Assembly: GCA_029974035.1 (NCBI GenBank)
Contig: JARKQG010000078.1
Coordinates: forward strand, 1 to 26,575
Length of the DNA: 26,575 nucleotides
Origin: Eubacteriales bacterium
Lineage (GTDB): Bacteria > Bacillota_A > Clostridia > Christensenellales > Aristaeellaceae
Direction: 5' to 3'
The notes beneath the pieces were generated by a model that was given only the letters and a program-made list of their open reading frames with translations, was not told the DNA's origin and ran no database searches. Made by a program: the position numbers and the translations under genes. Shown here one piece after another: positions 7,270 to 14,808 of the stretch; the first letter of the stretch is position 1; every line of letters starts with the position of its first letter.

Positions 7270-8781
7270 ATGAAAAAGTCGCTGGCAACCATCCTGGCAT
7301 TGCTCCTGCTGCTTACGATGCTCCCCGCCGCGTCTCTGGGCGCGTCGGCGGAAGCCGCGCTGGCCGACGCGCCCTTTGAGGGCTGGGTGGAGGGCCTGCC
7401 CAAGATTCAGGCGCCCGAGGGCTTTGACTGGAAGCAGTTTTCCGGCACCACCCTCAACTTCATCTCCGAGAACACCACGCCGTCCACCGCCATCGCGGCC
7501 AACATCGAGCAGTTTGAAAAGGTGACCGGCATCAAGGTGGTCATCGAGCAGGCGGACCTGAACGCCGTCGTCGAGAAGGTGGGGCTGGACGTCAACGCCC
7601 GCACCGCCAAGTATCAGGTCATCTACCTGGACCCCCAGCAGATCATGGCCAAGAACAAGGACAACCTGGTGGATCTGAACGTTTTCAACAGCGACCCGGC
7701 GCTTCCCCACATTCCCGGCGGCCTTGAGGATTTCTACGAGAGCCAGGTGCAGTGCTGCAGCTACATGGGCGACACCGACAAGCTGCTGGCCATCCCCTAC
7801 GACAACCCGACCATGGTGCTGGCCTACCGTGCGGACATCTTCGCCAACGAGGCGTACAAAAAGGCGTTCATGGACAAATTCGGCTACGACTGGACGCCCA
7901 GCGCCGACATGACCTGGGATCAGTACTACGAAGTCGCCGCGTACATCACCGAGCAGGCGGCGGCCGGGGCGATCACCGGCGTCAAGTACGGCTGCGGCCA
8001 GCAGGCCAAGCAGCACGACTCGCTGATGTGCGACTTCTCCAACGTGTTGGCCGCCAACGGCGGAGACTATTTTGAAAACGGCGATCTGGGCGCCATCGGC
8101 GCCGCCAATCCGGGCAAGGCCGCGCTGGATTCCGAGGCCGCCATCAAGTCCGCCGAGTTCTACAAGAAACTCAACGAGGTGGCCGATCCCTCCTCCACGT
8201 CGTGGGACTGGTCCGGCGAGGCCGAGGGCTACGCGGCCGGCGACCTGGCGATGATCATCGAGTGGCACGAGTTCTCCGCCGACTTTGAGAACGCCTCCAA
8301 GTCCCAGGTGGTGGGCAAGACCGCGTGGACCATCGCGCCCAAGGGCGACGTGCGCCACGCCTGCATCTTCGGCGGCACCGGCATCGGCATTTCGACCTAC
8401 GCCACCGAAACGGAGCAGAAGGCCGCCTGGCTGTTCCTCGTCTGGGCCACCTCTCCGCAGACCCAGTACCTGTGCCTGACCAGCCCCTCGGGCGGCTCCA
8501 CGCCGACCCGGCGCTCGGTTTACGCGCTGCCCGACGTTGAGAAGGGCATCAACGATCCCGACAGCGAGGAAGGCGCCAAGATGCCCAACCTGAAGTCCTG
8601 CGGCGCCGTGCAGCTGGCGTGGGAAACCGAAAACGCCTACCTGCGCCCGAAGGTTCCGATGTGGGCCCAGTGCGACACCATCATCTACACCGAGCTTTCC
8701 AAGATGCTGGCCGGCGTTCTGACGCCGGAAGAGGCGATGAAGTCCGCCAACCAGCAGCTCAACGAGCTGACCGGCAACTGA
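7270..8781 (+). CDS. Extracellular solute-binding protein of a sugar/polyol ABC transporter
   Basis: A 503-residue family 1 solute-binding protein that captures a carbohydrate outside the membrane and delivers it to the two permeases that follow. Residues 1-27 form a classical signal peptide (MKK, an LALLLLL core, ASA cleavage site). The body has the family's features: the segment starting TTLNFISENTTPSTA, a central LLAIPYDNPTMVLAYR strand, and late Trp-rich ligand segments (TSWDWSGEAEGYAAGDLAM, FGGTGIGIST). Oddly, there is no lipobox cysteine; the first Cys residues are near 161-162, so the protein is not an ordinary Gram-positive lipoprotein. AAAAGGAGG lies seven bases upstream of the ATG. 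It is first in the operon, under a strong promoter. The ligand is probably a sugar alcohol or monosaccharide, judged from the dehydrogenase downstream. Confidence 0.88.
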   Translation: MKKSLATILALLLLLTMLPAASLGASAEAALADAPFEGWVEGLPKIQAPEGFDWKQFSGTTLNFISENTTPSTAIAANIEQFEKVTGIKVVIEQADLNAVVEKVGLDVNARTAKYQVIYLDPQQIMAKNKDNLVDLNVFNSDPALPHIPGGLEDFYESQVQCCSYMGDTDKLLAIPYDNPTMVLAYRADIFANEAYKKAFMDKFGYDWTPSADMTWDQYYEVAAYITEQAAAGAITGVKYGCGQQAKQHDSLMCDFSNVLAANGGDYFENGDLGAIGAANPGKAALDSEAAIKSAEFYKKLNEVADPSSTSWDWSGEAEGYAAGDLAMIIEWHEFSADFENASKSQVVGKTAWTIAPKGDVRHACIFGGTGIGISTYATETEQKAAWLFLVWATSPQTQYLCLTSPSGGSTPTRRSVYALPDVEKGINDPDSEEGAKMPNLKSCGAVQLAWETENAYLRPKVPMWAQCDTIIYTELSKMLAGVLTPEEAMKSANQQLNELTGN

Positions 8782-8790
8782 TTGTCCGTC

Positions 8791-8822
8791 CGTCCGCCCG
8801 GGGCCGGCGCTCCGGGCGGACG
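8791..8822 (+). other. Intercistronic stem-loop between binding protein and first permease
   Basis: An 11-bp perfect stem, CGTCCGCCCGG (8791-8801) with CCGGGCGGACG (8812-8822), has a 10-nt loop and no T run. Such structures after binding-protein genes are known to protect the upstream message from 3' decay and lower expression of the permeases. Confidence 0.6.
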
Positions 8823-8848
8823 CATCCGATGAGGCGGGGGATGAGGCT

Positions 8849-9751
8849 ATGACGATTCGGGACCTCCCAAGGCGACTGAGCCGGGAACGGCTCATGGACG
8901 AGCGCATGACCGAGCGCTACATGCTGGCGCCGGCGCTGATTGTGCTGGCGATCATCAGCATTTTTCCGCTGTTATACATGTTCTACATCAGCATGTTTGA
9001 TTTTACCCTGTCGGTCAACAACCCGACGTTCGTGGGCCTGAGCAACTGGGTTCGCGTGCTGAAAAGCAGCACCTTCTGGTCCTCCTGGCAGCGCACGGGG
9101 GTGATCGCGGGAACGGGCATCGTGCTGCAGATGCTGCTGGGCATCGGCGTGGCGCTGATCATCTACCAGCTCCCCAAGGGGCAGAACCTGGTGCTGACGT
9201 TTTTCATGCTGCCCGTTTTTGTGGCGCCGATTGTGGCGGGGCTTCTGGGCCGCTTTCTGCTGAACTCCACCTACGGCTTTTACGCGTGGATTCTGGGGTT
9301 TTTCGGCTATTCCGGCGAGGTGTTCGCCACGCCCACGGGCGCGGTCATCGGCATCATCGCCATTGACGTGTGGGAGTGGACGCCGCTGATTACGATGATC
9401 GTGCTGGCGGGCCTGCAGTCGATGGACACGGAGGCGCTGGAAGCGGCGTCCATTGACGGCGCCACCTACCTGGGCAGGCTCCGCTACGTGGTGCTGCCGC
9501 TGGCCTCCCGCACGATCCTGGTGGCGCTGCTGGTGCGCATGATGGATATTTTGCGCTATGTGGACACGGTCAAGATCATCACCGAGGGCGGCCCTGCCGA
9601 CGCCACCAAAATTGCCGGATACCACCTGATGGAAGTGGCCTTCCGCTTCCAGAACTTTGGCCAGGCGGCGGTGCTGGGCATCATCATGATCGTGGTCATC
9701 AGCATTCTGGGCAAGCTCTTCATCCGGTTGATGGGAAAGGGGGTCATGTGA
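8849..9751 (+). CDS. ABC transporter permease, MalF/UgpA type
   Basis: A 300-residue inner-membrane protein with about six hydrophobic spans, beginning with LAPALIVLAIISIFPLLYMFYISMF near residue 27. The cytoplasmic EAA loop that docks the ATPase is EALEAASIDGATYLGRLRYV (about residues 193-212), with the conserved A..DGA and G residues. It pairs with the next permease to form the channel for the substrate. The start at 8849 follows a weak GGGGGATGAGG region. An ATG at 8894 (residue 16) is a possible alternative that would trim a charged N-terminus. No ATPase gene is present in the locus, so a shared MsmX-type ATPase is expected elsewhere. Confidence 0.92.
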   Translation: MTIRDLPRRLSRERLMDERMTERYMLAPALIVLAIISIFPLLYMFYISMFDFTLSVNNPTFVGLSNWVRVLKSSTFWSSWQRTGVIAGTGIVLQMLLGIGVALIIYQLPKGQNLVLTFFMLPVFVAPIVAGLLGRFLLNSTYGFYAWILGFFGYSGEVFATPTGAVIGIIAIDVWEWTPLITMIVLAGLQSMDTEALEAASIDGATYLGRLRYVVLPLASRTILVALLVRMMDILRYVDTVKIITEGGPADATKIAGYHLMEVAFRFQNFGQAAVLGIIMIVVISILGKLFIRLMGKGVM

Positions 9752-10596
9752 TGCCGCGGAAAAAGAAGCCCCTGAGCCGGCGCAAGGCCGCCGTGAACGC
9801 GCTGCTCTACGCGCTGGCGGGCATCGCGATCGTGTGGTCGATGCTGCCCATCGTGTGGATGGCGCTTTCGTCGCTCAAGGTGAGCACCAACATGTTCTCC
9901 ATGCCGCCGCAGTTTTTCTTTCCGCCGGAACTGGATACCTACCGCTACATGTTCGAGCAGGCGGAGTTTGGCAAATTCCTCGGCAACAGCCTGGTGGCCT
10001 CGGTATGCTCCACGCTGATCGCGCTGTTTCTGGGCAGCCTCGGCGGCTTTGCGCTGTCCCGCGGGCGATTCAAGCGCCAGAAGGACATCTCGTTCTGGAT
10101 CATCTCCACCCGCATGGCGCCGGTGCCGGCCGTCATCCTGCCGCTGTATCTGATCTTCTCCCGGATGCGCATCGTCGGCACCATGCCGGGGCTCATCTTT
10201 GCCTACACCACGTTCAATCTGCCCTTCGCGCTGTGGATGATGATGGCGTTTTTTGCGGATGTGCCGGTGGCCATCGAGGAGGCGGCGCGCGTGGACGGTT
10301 TTTCAAAGTTCAAGACGTTTCTGTTTATTTCGATCCCCGCGGCGTCGCCGGGGCTCGCCGCGACGGGCGTTCTGTGCATGATGTTCGCCTGGAACGATTA
10401 CGTGTTCGCAAGCGCGCTGACCAGCGCCTCCACCCAGACCATCCCCATCGCGGCGTCGCTCCTGGTCACGCAGACGGGCATCGCCTGGGGTCAGGCCATG
10501 GCCACCGGCACGATCATCGTGCTGCCCATGCTCATCTGCGGACTTCTGATGCGGAAATACCTGGTCAAGGGCTTTTCCATGGGCGCTGTGAAGTAA
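9751..10596 (+). CDS. ABC transporter permease, MalG/UgpE type
   Basis: A 281-residue integral membrane partner of the preceding permease. The first span is LLYALAGIAIVWSMLPIVWM, followed by the family's periplasmic segment with FFFPPELDTYRYMFE. The EAA loop is EEAARVDGFSKFKTFLFISI (about 176-195). The stop of the upstream gene (TGA 9749-9751) shares one base with this ATG, and AAAGGGGG lies seven bases before it. A GTG at 9748 would add one residue and is less likely. Translation is probably coupled to the upstream permease. Confidence 0.92.
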   Translation: MPRKKKPLSRRKAAVNALLYALAGIAIVWSMLPIVWMALSSLKVSTNMFSMPPQFFFPPELDTYRYMFEQAEFGKFLGNSLVASVCSTLIALFLGSLGGFALSRGRFKRQKDISFWIISTRMAPVPAVILPLYLIFSRMRIVGTMPGLIFAYTTFNLPFALWMMMAFFADVPVAIEEAARVDGFSKFKTFLFISIPAASPGLAATGVLCMMFAWNDYVFASALTSASTQTIPIAASLLVTQTGIAWGQAMATGTIIVLPMLICGLLMRKYLVKGFSMGAVK

Positions 10597-10600
10597 AATA

Positions 10601-10609
10601 TGGTATAAT
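10601..10609 (+). promoter_or_regulatory. Extended -10 promoter before the dehydrogenase gene
   Basis: TGGTATAAT is a perfect TATAAT with an upstream TGN, just past the permease stop and about 30 bases before the dehydrogenase ATG. No -35 hexamer is visible because the upstream bases are coding. It could provide extra, transporter-independent expression of the enzyme. Confidence 0.5.
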
Positions 10610-10638
10610 CAAATCAAACGACATAGGAGGTAAGTTGT

Positions 10639-11682
10639 ATGGAAGGCAAAAATAAGGCATGTGTCCTGACCGCGCTGAAAACGATGGAGTTCCGGGATGT
10701 CCCGGTGCCCACGCCCGGTCCGGGCGAAATTCTGATGAAACTGGAAGCCGTGGGTATCTGCGGATCGGACGTGCATTATTACAACCACGGCCGTATCGGC
10801 GATTTTGTGGTGGAATTTCCGTTTATCCTGGGGCACGAGTGCGCGGGCACCGTGGTGGAACTGGGCGAGGGCGTGACCAGCCTTGCAGTGGGCGACCGCG
10901 TGGCGCTGGAGCCGGGCGTGCCCTGCGGCAAGTGCGAACAATGCCGCGGCGGCCGCTACAACCTGTGCCCCGATGTGAAGTTCTTTGCGACGCCGCCCTA
11001 TGACGGCTGCCTGATGAACTACGTGACCTTCCCGGCGGAATTTGCTTTCAAGCTGCCGGACAACGTCTCCTCCGTCGAGGGCGCGCTGATCGAGCCCCTC
11101 GCCATCGGCATCAACGCCGCGATGACCGGCGGCGTCAAGCTCGGCGACACGGTGCTGGTCATCGGCGCGGGCTGCATCGGCCTGGTTTCCATGCTGGCCG
11201 CCAAGGCCTGCGGCGCGGCGCGGGTGATCATCGCGGACGTCCTGCCCAACCGGCTGGCGGTGGCCGAAAAGCTGGGCGGCATCGCGGTCAATTCCAAGGA
11301 GAAGGACGTGGTGGCCGAAGTCATGCGGCTCACCGGCGGCAAGGGCGCGCAGGTGGTGCTGGACTGCGCCGGCTTCAGCAAGACCGTGGCCGATTCCATG
11401 CGCGCGGCGGCCATTGCGGGCAAGATCGTGGTGGTCGGACTGGGCGAGAGCGATCTCAACAACCTGCCCTTCGGCCTGCTCAGCGTCCATGAGCTCACCC
11501 TCACTTCCATCTTCCGCTACCGCAACATCTACCCCATCGCCATCAACGCTGTCGCGGCCGGGAGCATCGACATCTCCGGCATCATCTCCGACCGCTTTAC
11601 CTTTGATGAAACGCCGGAGGCGTATAGGATCGTCTCCGAGCGCGCCAGCGAGGTCGTCAAAGGCGTGATCGTGTTCGAATAA
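10639..11682 (+). CDS. Zinc-dependent polyol dehydrogenase (sorbitol/L-iditol 2-dehydrogenase family)
   Basis: A 347-residue cytoplasmic medium-chain dehydrogenase that oxidises a sugar alcohol to a ketose with NAD+. Catalytic zinc ligands are seen at Cys41 (GICGSDVHYY), His66-Glu67 (GHECAG) and Glu152 (EPLAIG). The structural zinc is bound by Cys96, Cys99, Cys102 and Cys110. The Rossmann motif GAGCIG is at 176-181, and Asp200 at the end of the second strand favours NAD over NADP. Length is typical. A TAGGAGGT site lies seven bases before the ATG. It follows the permeases with a 42-bp gap and is the last gene before a terminator. Sorbitol, xylitol or L-threitol-like substrates are all possible. 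A different member of the family, such as threonine dehydrogenase, is less likely given GSDVHYYNHGRIG. Confidence 0.88.
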   Translation: MEGKNKACVLTALKTMEFRDVPVPTPGPGEILMKLEAVGICGSDVHYYNHGRIGDFVVEFPFILGHECAGTVVELGEGVTSLAVGDRVALEPGVPCGKCEQCRGGRYNLCPDVKFFATPPYDGCLMNYVTFPAEFAFKLPDNVSSVEGALIEPLAIGINAAMTGGVKLGDTVLVIGAGCIGLVSMLAAKACGAARVIIADVLPNRLAVAEKLGGIAVNSKEKDVVAEVMRLTGGKGAQVVLDCAGFSKTVADSMRAAAIAGKIVVVGLGESDLNNLPFGLLSVHELTLTSIFRYRNIYPIAINAVAAGSIDISGIISDRFTFDETPEAYRIVSERASEVVKGVIVFE

Positions 11683-11692
11683 TCCGGCGCGG

Positions 11693-11723
11693 GCCCGGGG
11701 CGCTGCCGCGCCTCGGGCTTTTT
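11693..11723 (+). terminator. Intrinsic terminator of the transporter-dehydrogenase operon
   Basis: An 11-bp GC-rich stem with one G-T pair (11693-11703 with 11708-11718), a 4-nt loop and five T residues (11719-11723), ten bases after the dehydrogenase stop. Confidence 0.8.
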
Positions 11724-11789
11724 CCGGTTATGCGGCGCGCCCGCATCCGCGGCGCCGCGCGGCCGAGAAGGCGAGGAGGTGGTTGGGGC

Positions 11790-12932
11790 ATGGAAAAACA
11801 GGGGGTCAGCAACATCGCGGTCAAGCGGCTCAACATGAAGGCCGTGTTCCTGCACCTGATGGAACGAGGCCCCGCGTCCGTGCGCGACATCTCCGTGGCG
11901 CTGGGCATGAGCGCGCCCACCGTGGTTCAGAACCTGAACGAGCTGGCAGGACGCGGGCTGGCCGTCGTCGAGGGCGTACAGAAATCCACCGGCGGGCGCA
12001 AGCCCCGGGCCTTTGGCATCAACGAGCGGGCGTGCTATGCGGTGGGGCTTGACATCACCCGGGCGGACGTCACGCTGACGGCGCTGGGCCTTCGCGGACA
12101 GGCCGCCCTGAGCGCCAGGGCCAGGCTGCCCTTTACCGACCGGCCGGAATACTACGAAAAGGTGGGCCAGCTTCTCCGCGACCGCCTGGCAAAGGCCGGC
12201 ATCGCGCCCGGAGCACTGGTGGGCGTGGGCATTTCGCTGCCCGCGATCATCGCCGGCGACGGGGAGTCCACCACCAACGCCGACCCGCTGGGCAAGCGCA
12301 TTTTGCATCTGGACAGCTTCCGGGAGCACATCCCCTGGCCCTGCCGCCTCGTAAACGACGCCAACGCCGGCGGATATGCCGAATTCTGGGCCGACGGCCC
12401 CGTCGCAAGCCGCCAGGGCCCCCGAAACCTGGTGTACCTGTCGGTCAGCAACACCGTGGGCGGCTCGGTGCTGATCGACGGGCGCATGTTTGAAGGGGAG
12501 GACCAGCACTCCGCGGAGTTTGGGCACATGACGCTGATGCCGGGCGGGAAGATCTGCTACTGCGGCCAGAAGGGGTGTGCCTACTGCTACGTCAACACGC
12601 GCATACTGTCCGACGCGGGGGGAACGCTGGAGGGCTTTTTCCGTCGCCTCAAAAAGGGGGAGGAGGCCGCCCGCGTCGTGTGGGACGAGTACCTGTCCCA
12701 TCTGGCGCTGCTCATCAACAACATCCGGTGCGCCTATGACTGCGAGGTGGTGGTGGGCGGATACCTGGGCCGCTTCCTGCCGCCCTATCTGGAGGAACTT
12801 CGCGCCCGGACGGCGGCGCGGAACATCTTCGAGCGCTCCGGCGACTACATTCGCGCCTCCGTCCGCAGGGGCGCGGGCGCCGCGACGGGTGCGGCGCTCA
12901 CCTGTCTGCACAGTTTCATCGACGGTATCTGA
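11790..12932 (+). CDS. ROK-family transcriptional regulator
   Basis: A 380-residue cytoplasmic repressor. An N-terminal winged helix-turn-helix (about residues 10-75, MERGPASVRDISVALGMSAP then TVVQNLNELAGRGL) is joined to a ROK sugar-binding domain. Zinc ligands are His246, Cys256, Cys258 and Cys263 in the GH...CYCGQKGC signature. The usual acidic residue after that signature is replaced (GCAYC), and the kinase-type phosphate motif is degenerate (GLDITRADV), both consistent with a regulator rather than a sugar kinase. The ATG at 11790 follows GAGGAGG by about ten bases and is preferred to the in-frame 11730. It lies downstream of the dehydrogenase terminator, so it is transcribed separately, and likely controls the polyol operon by sensing its sugar. 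Confidence 0.88.
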   Translation: MEKQGVSNIAVKRLNMKAVFLHLMERGPASVRDISVALGMSAPTVVQNLNELAGRGLAVVEGVQKSTGGRKPRAFGINERACYAVGLDITRADVTLTALGLRGQAALSARARLPFTDRPEYYEKVGQLLRDRLAKAGIAPGALVGVGISLPAIIAGDGESTTNADPLGKRILHLDSFREHIPWPCRLVNDANAGGYAEFWADGPVASRQGPRNLVYLSVSNTVGGSVLIDGRMFEGEDQHSAEFGHMTLMPGGKICYCGQKGCAYCYVNTRILSDAGGTLEGFFRRLKKGEEAARVVWDEYLSHLALLINNIRCAYDCEVVVGGYLGRFLPPYLEELRARTAARNIFERSGDYIRASVRRGAGAATGAALTCLHSFIDGI

Positions 12933-12952
12933 AGCGGCGCATCCGCGCCCGG

Positions 12953-12982
12953 GCCCGGCGGACATCCGCCGGGCGGTTTTTT
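12953..12982 (+). terminator. Intrinsic terminator of the ROK regulator gene
   Basis: A 9-bp stem, CCCGGCGG and CCGCCGGG plus one outer G-C pair (12953-12961 with 12966-12974), a 4-nt ACAT loop, and six T residues (12977-12982). Confidence 0.82.
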
Positions 12983-13002
12983 GTGCCGCACGGGGGAAAA
13001 TG

Positions 13003-13011
13003 TGCTATAAT
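13003..13011 (+). promoter_or_regulatory. Extended -10 promoter of the dioxygenase-reductase pair
   Basis: TGCTATAAT is an extended -10 with a perfect TATAAT (13006-13011), directly after the terminator and 37 bases before the ATG at 13049. A possible -35, TTGTGC (12981-12986), would need a long 19-base spacer. Confidence 0.6.
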
Positions 13012-13048
13012 GCTGTTCTGGGAAATACCGATAAGCGAGGATATGTCC

Positions 13049-13810
13049 ATGCGCATGCCGGTACTCTTTGTCCGCCACGGCTCGCCGATGAACGCCATTG
13101 AGGACAACGAATACACCCGGGCATGGCGCGCGCTGGGCCGCGCGCTGCCGCGCCCCCGCGCCATTTTGACGGTGTCGGCCCACTGGTACGCGGCGGGCCG
13201 CCGCGTAAACGCCAGCGAAAAGCCGCGCCAGGTCTACGACATGTACGGTTTTCCGCAGCCACTCTACCGCCTCCGGTACGATGCGCCGGGCGCGCCCGAT
13301 CTGGCGGCGCGCGTGCGCGCGCTGTTGCCTGACACCGTTGTGGATGACCGCTGGGGTGTCGATCACGGCGCGTGGTCGGTGCTGGTGCACCTCTTTCCGG
13401 AGGCGGACATTCCGCTGACGCAGCTCAGCGTCGATTCCGGCGCTTCGGCCCGCGCTCACTACCAGATGGGCCAGGCGCTCCGGCCGCTCCGGGACGAGGG
13501 CGTGCTGATCCTTGCCAGCGGCAACGTGGTGCACGACCTCCGGCGGGTGGCCTGGGACATGACGGGCGGTTACCCCTGGGCGGATGCATTTGACGAATAC
13601 GTGTGCCGCGCGGTGCTGGAGGACAGGCCGGAGGATGTGGTGCACTACGAGCGCGCGGGAGACTGCGCGCGGGAGGCGTTCCCGACGCCCGATCACTTCT
13701 ACCCGCTTTTGTACGCGCTGGGCGCGCGGGCGCCCGGCGAGGCGGCCGAGGTGTTTTGCAGGGGGCGGACGATGGGTTCGCTGTCGATGACGGGTTACCG
13801 GTTTGGGTGA
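13049..13810 (+). CDS. LigB/DODA-type extradiol aromatic ring-opening dioxygenase
   Basis: A 253-residue cytoplasmic protein of the YgiD/DODA family, whose members use a His-bound metal to cleave catechols such as DOPA with oxygen. The four conserved metal and catalytic His sites are seen in family order: RHGSPM (His10), SAHWYAAG, SGNVVHDL and PDHFYPLLYAL. GVDHGAWSVL is also a family motif. Length is normal. The ATG at 13049 is chosen because GCGAGG is eight bases upstream; the ATG at 13043 would be too close and 12983 has no site. An oxygen-dependent enzyme is unexpected in a strict anaerobe, so the real activity may differ. It is co-transcribed with a flavin reductase (24-bp gap). Confidence 0.85.
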   Translation: MRMPVLFVRHGSPMNAIEDNEYTRAWRALGRALPRPRAILTVSAHWYAAGRRVNASEKPRQVYDMYGFPQPLYRLRYDAPGAPDLAARVRALLPDTVVDDRWGVDHGAWSVLVHLFPEADIPLTQLSVDSGASARAHYQMGQALRPLRDEGVLILASGNVVHDLRRVAWDMTGGYPWADAFDEYVCRAVLEDRPEDVVHYERAGDCAREAFPTPDHFYPLLYALGARAPGEAAEVFCRGRTMGSLSMTGYRFG

Positions 13811-13834
13811 CGGGAGGCGCGAGGAGGAAACCGC

Positions 13835-14557
13835 GTGAAGCTTGTGATGGTATACGGAAACGGCCGGCACGGCAGCACCTGGCATTATGCGGCCATGCTG
13901 CGGGAGGCGCTCACCGCCCGGGGGGACTGGACGGTGTGCGAGTTTTCCATGCCCGGGGACCTGCCGGACCCCTGTCTGGGCTGCTTCAACTGCTTTTTGA
14001 AGGGGGAGGACACGTGCCCCCACGCCGCGCGGGTCGCGCCCATCGCGGAGGCCACCGCCGGGGCGGACGTGATCGTGCTGGCCTCGCCGGTTTACGCGCT
14101 GGATGTGAGCGGCGGCATGAAGACGCTTCTGGACCACCTGTGTTACCGCTGGATCGTCCATCGGCCGGACCCCAGGCTCTTTGGCGCGGTGGGCGTGACG
14201 ATCTCCACCACCGCCGGCGCGGGGCTCAGGCACGCAGCAAAGACCATGCGCAACAGCCTGCGATTCTGGGGCGTGCGCCACGCGCTGTCGCTGGGAATGG
14301 CGGTGGCCGCGGTGGACTTTGGTGAGGTATCCGCGAAAAAGCGCGCGCGCATGCAAAAGAGCGCCGATCGCGCGGCGCGGAAGATCGGCCGGCTGCTCGC
14401 GCGGCCGATGGGCTCCCCGATGCGGCGCCTGATTTTCCTCGGCATCCGGCAGGCGATGAAGGCCGCCAGGTGGAACGAACGCGACCGCGACTACTGGCGC
14501 CGTATGGGCTGGCTCTCGGGCGGAAACCCCTTCAGCGACGCCGGGCGCGCGCGGTAA
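13835..14557 (+). CDS. Flavodoxin-fold NAD(P)H-dependent oxidoreductase (FMN reductase/iron-sulfur flavoprotein type)
   Basis: A 240-residue soluble flavin protein. The N-terminus MKLVMVYGNGRHGST is the FMN phosphate loop. A cysteine-rich motif CLGCFNCFLKGEDTC (starting near residue 48) follows, as in flavoproteins that also bind an iron-sulfur cluster or use redox cysteines. VLASPVYALDVSGGMKTLLD is the FMN ring-binding segment. The C-terminal 70 residues are basic and helical, and are an unusual extension with no recognised domain. It starts at GTG 13835, with GAGGAGG seven bases before. It follows the dioxygenase and probably supplies or removes electrons, but the substrate is unknown. Confidence 0.82.
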   Translation: MKLVMVYGNGRHGSTWHYAAMLREALTARGDWTVCEFSMPGDLPDPCLGCFNCFLKGEDTCPHAARVAPIAEATAGADVIVLASPVYALDVSGGMKTLLDHLCYRWIVHRPDPRLFGAVGVTISTTAGAGLRHAAKTMRNSLRFWGVRHALSLGMAVAAVDFGEVSAKKRARMQKSADRAARKIGRLLARPMGSPMRRLIFLGIRQAMKAARWNERDRDYWRRMGWLSGGNPFSDAGRAR

Positions 14558-14580
14558 GCGCCGGGATTGTCCCGGCGCTT
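14556..14580. repeat. Palindromic repeat, copy 1
   Basis: Perfect 10-bp arms AAGCGCCGGG and CCCGGCGCTT around ATTGT. The TAA stop of the flavin reductase supplies its first bases. Nearly the same palindrome recurs at 14787-14808 beside the stop of the convergent gene, differing by one base in the loop. Confidence 0.8.
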
Positions 14581-14748
14581 CAGATCATCCACAAAGTCCC
14601 CACGGGGCTTCAACCGTTCCCGGCGACCAGCGCGCCGGGAACGCGTTTGGTCCATCAGTGCGCACACGGATGGACCAAACAATACCATAAGTCAGCACAC
14701 CGCCCGGAAATCCCGGAGGATTTCAGGTGTGCGCAGCCACTTTCCTTC

Positions 14749-14781
14749 GCATCAAAAAAACCTCACAGGGTTTTTTGATGC
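14749..14781. terminator. A/T-tract hairpin, probable bidirectional terminator
   Basis: GCATCAAAAAA (14749-14759) pairs with TTTTTTGATGC (14771-14781), with a short CC/GG core around TCACA. Runs of A on one side and T on the other give a terminator shape in both directions, suiting the convergent genes. The GC core is short, so strength is uncertain. Confidence 0.6.
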
Positions 14782-14786
14782 TTTGG

Positions 14787-14808
14787 AGCGCCGGGATGTC
14801 CCGGCGCT
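14787..14808. repeat. Palindromic repeat, copy 2
   Basis: Perfect 9-bp arms AGCGCCGGG and CCCGGCGCT around ATGT, two bases past the stop of the Amidase_6 gene and in the same overall sequence as copy 1. Confidence 0.8.

Noticed and set aside
7252..8907. Minus-strand open frame of 551 codons
   Set aside because: It is a shadow of the solute-binding protein, with Gly/Val/Leu/His-rich composition and no start signal or domain.
11529..12965. Minus-strand open frame of 478 codons
   Set aside because: It is antisense to the ROK regulator and the end of the dehydrogenase gene, and would run through their terminators. No recognisable motif.
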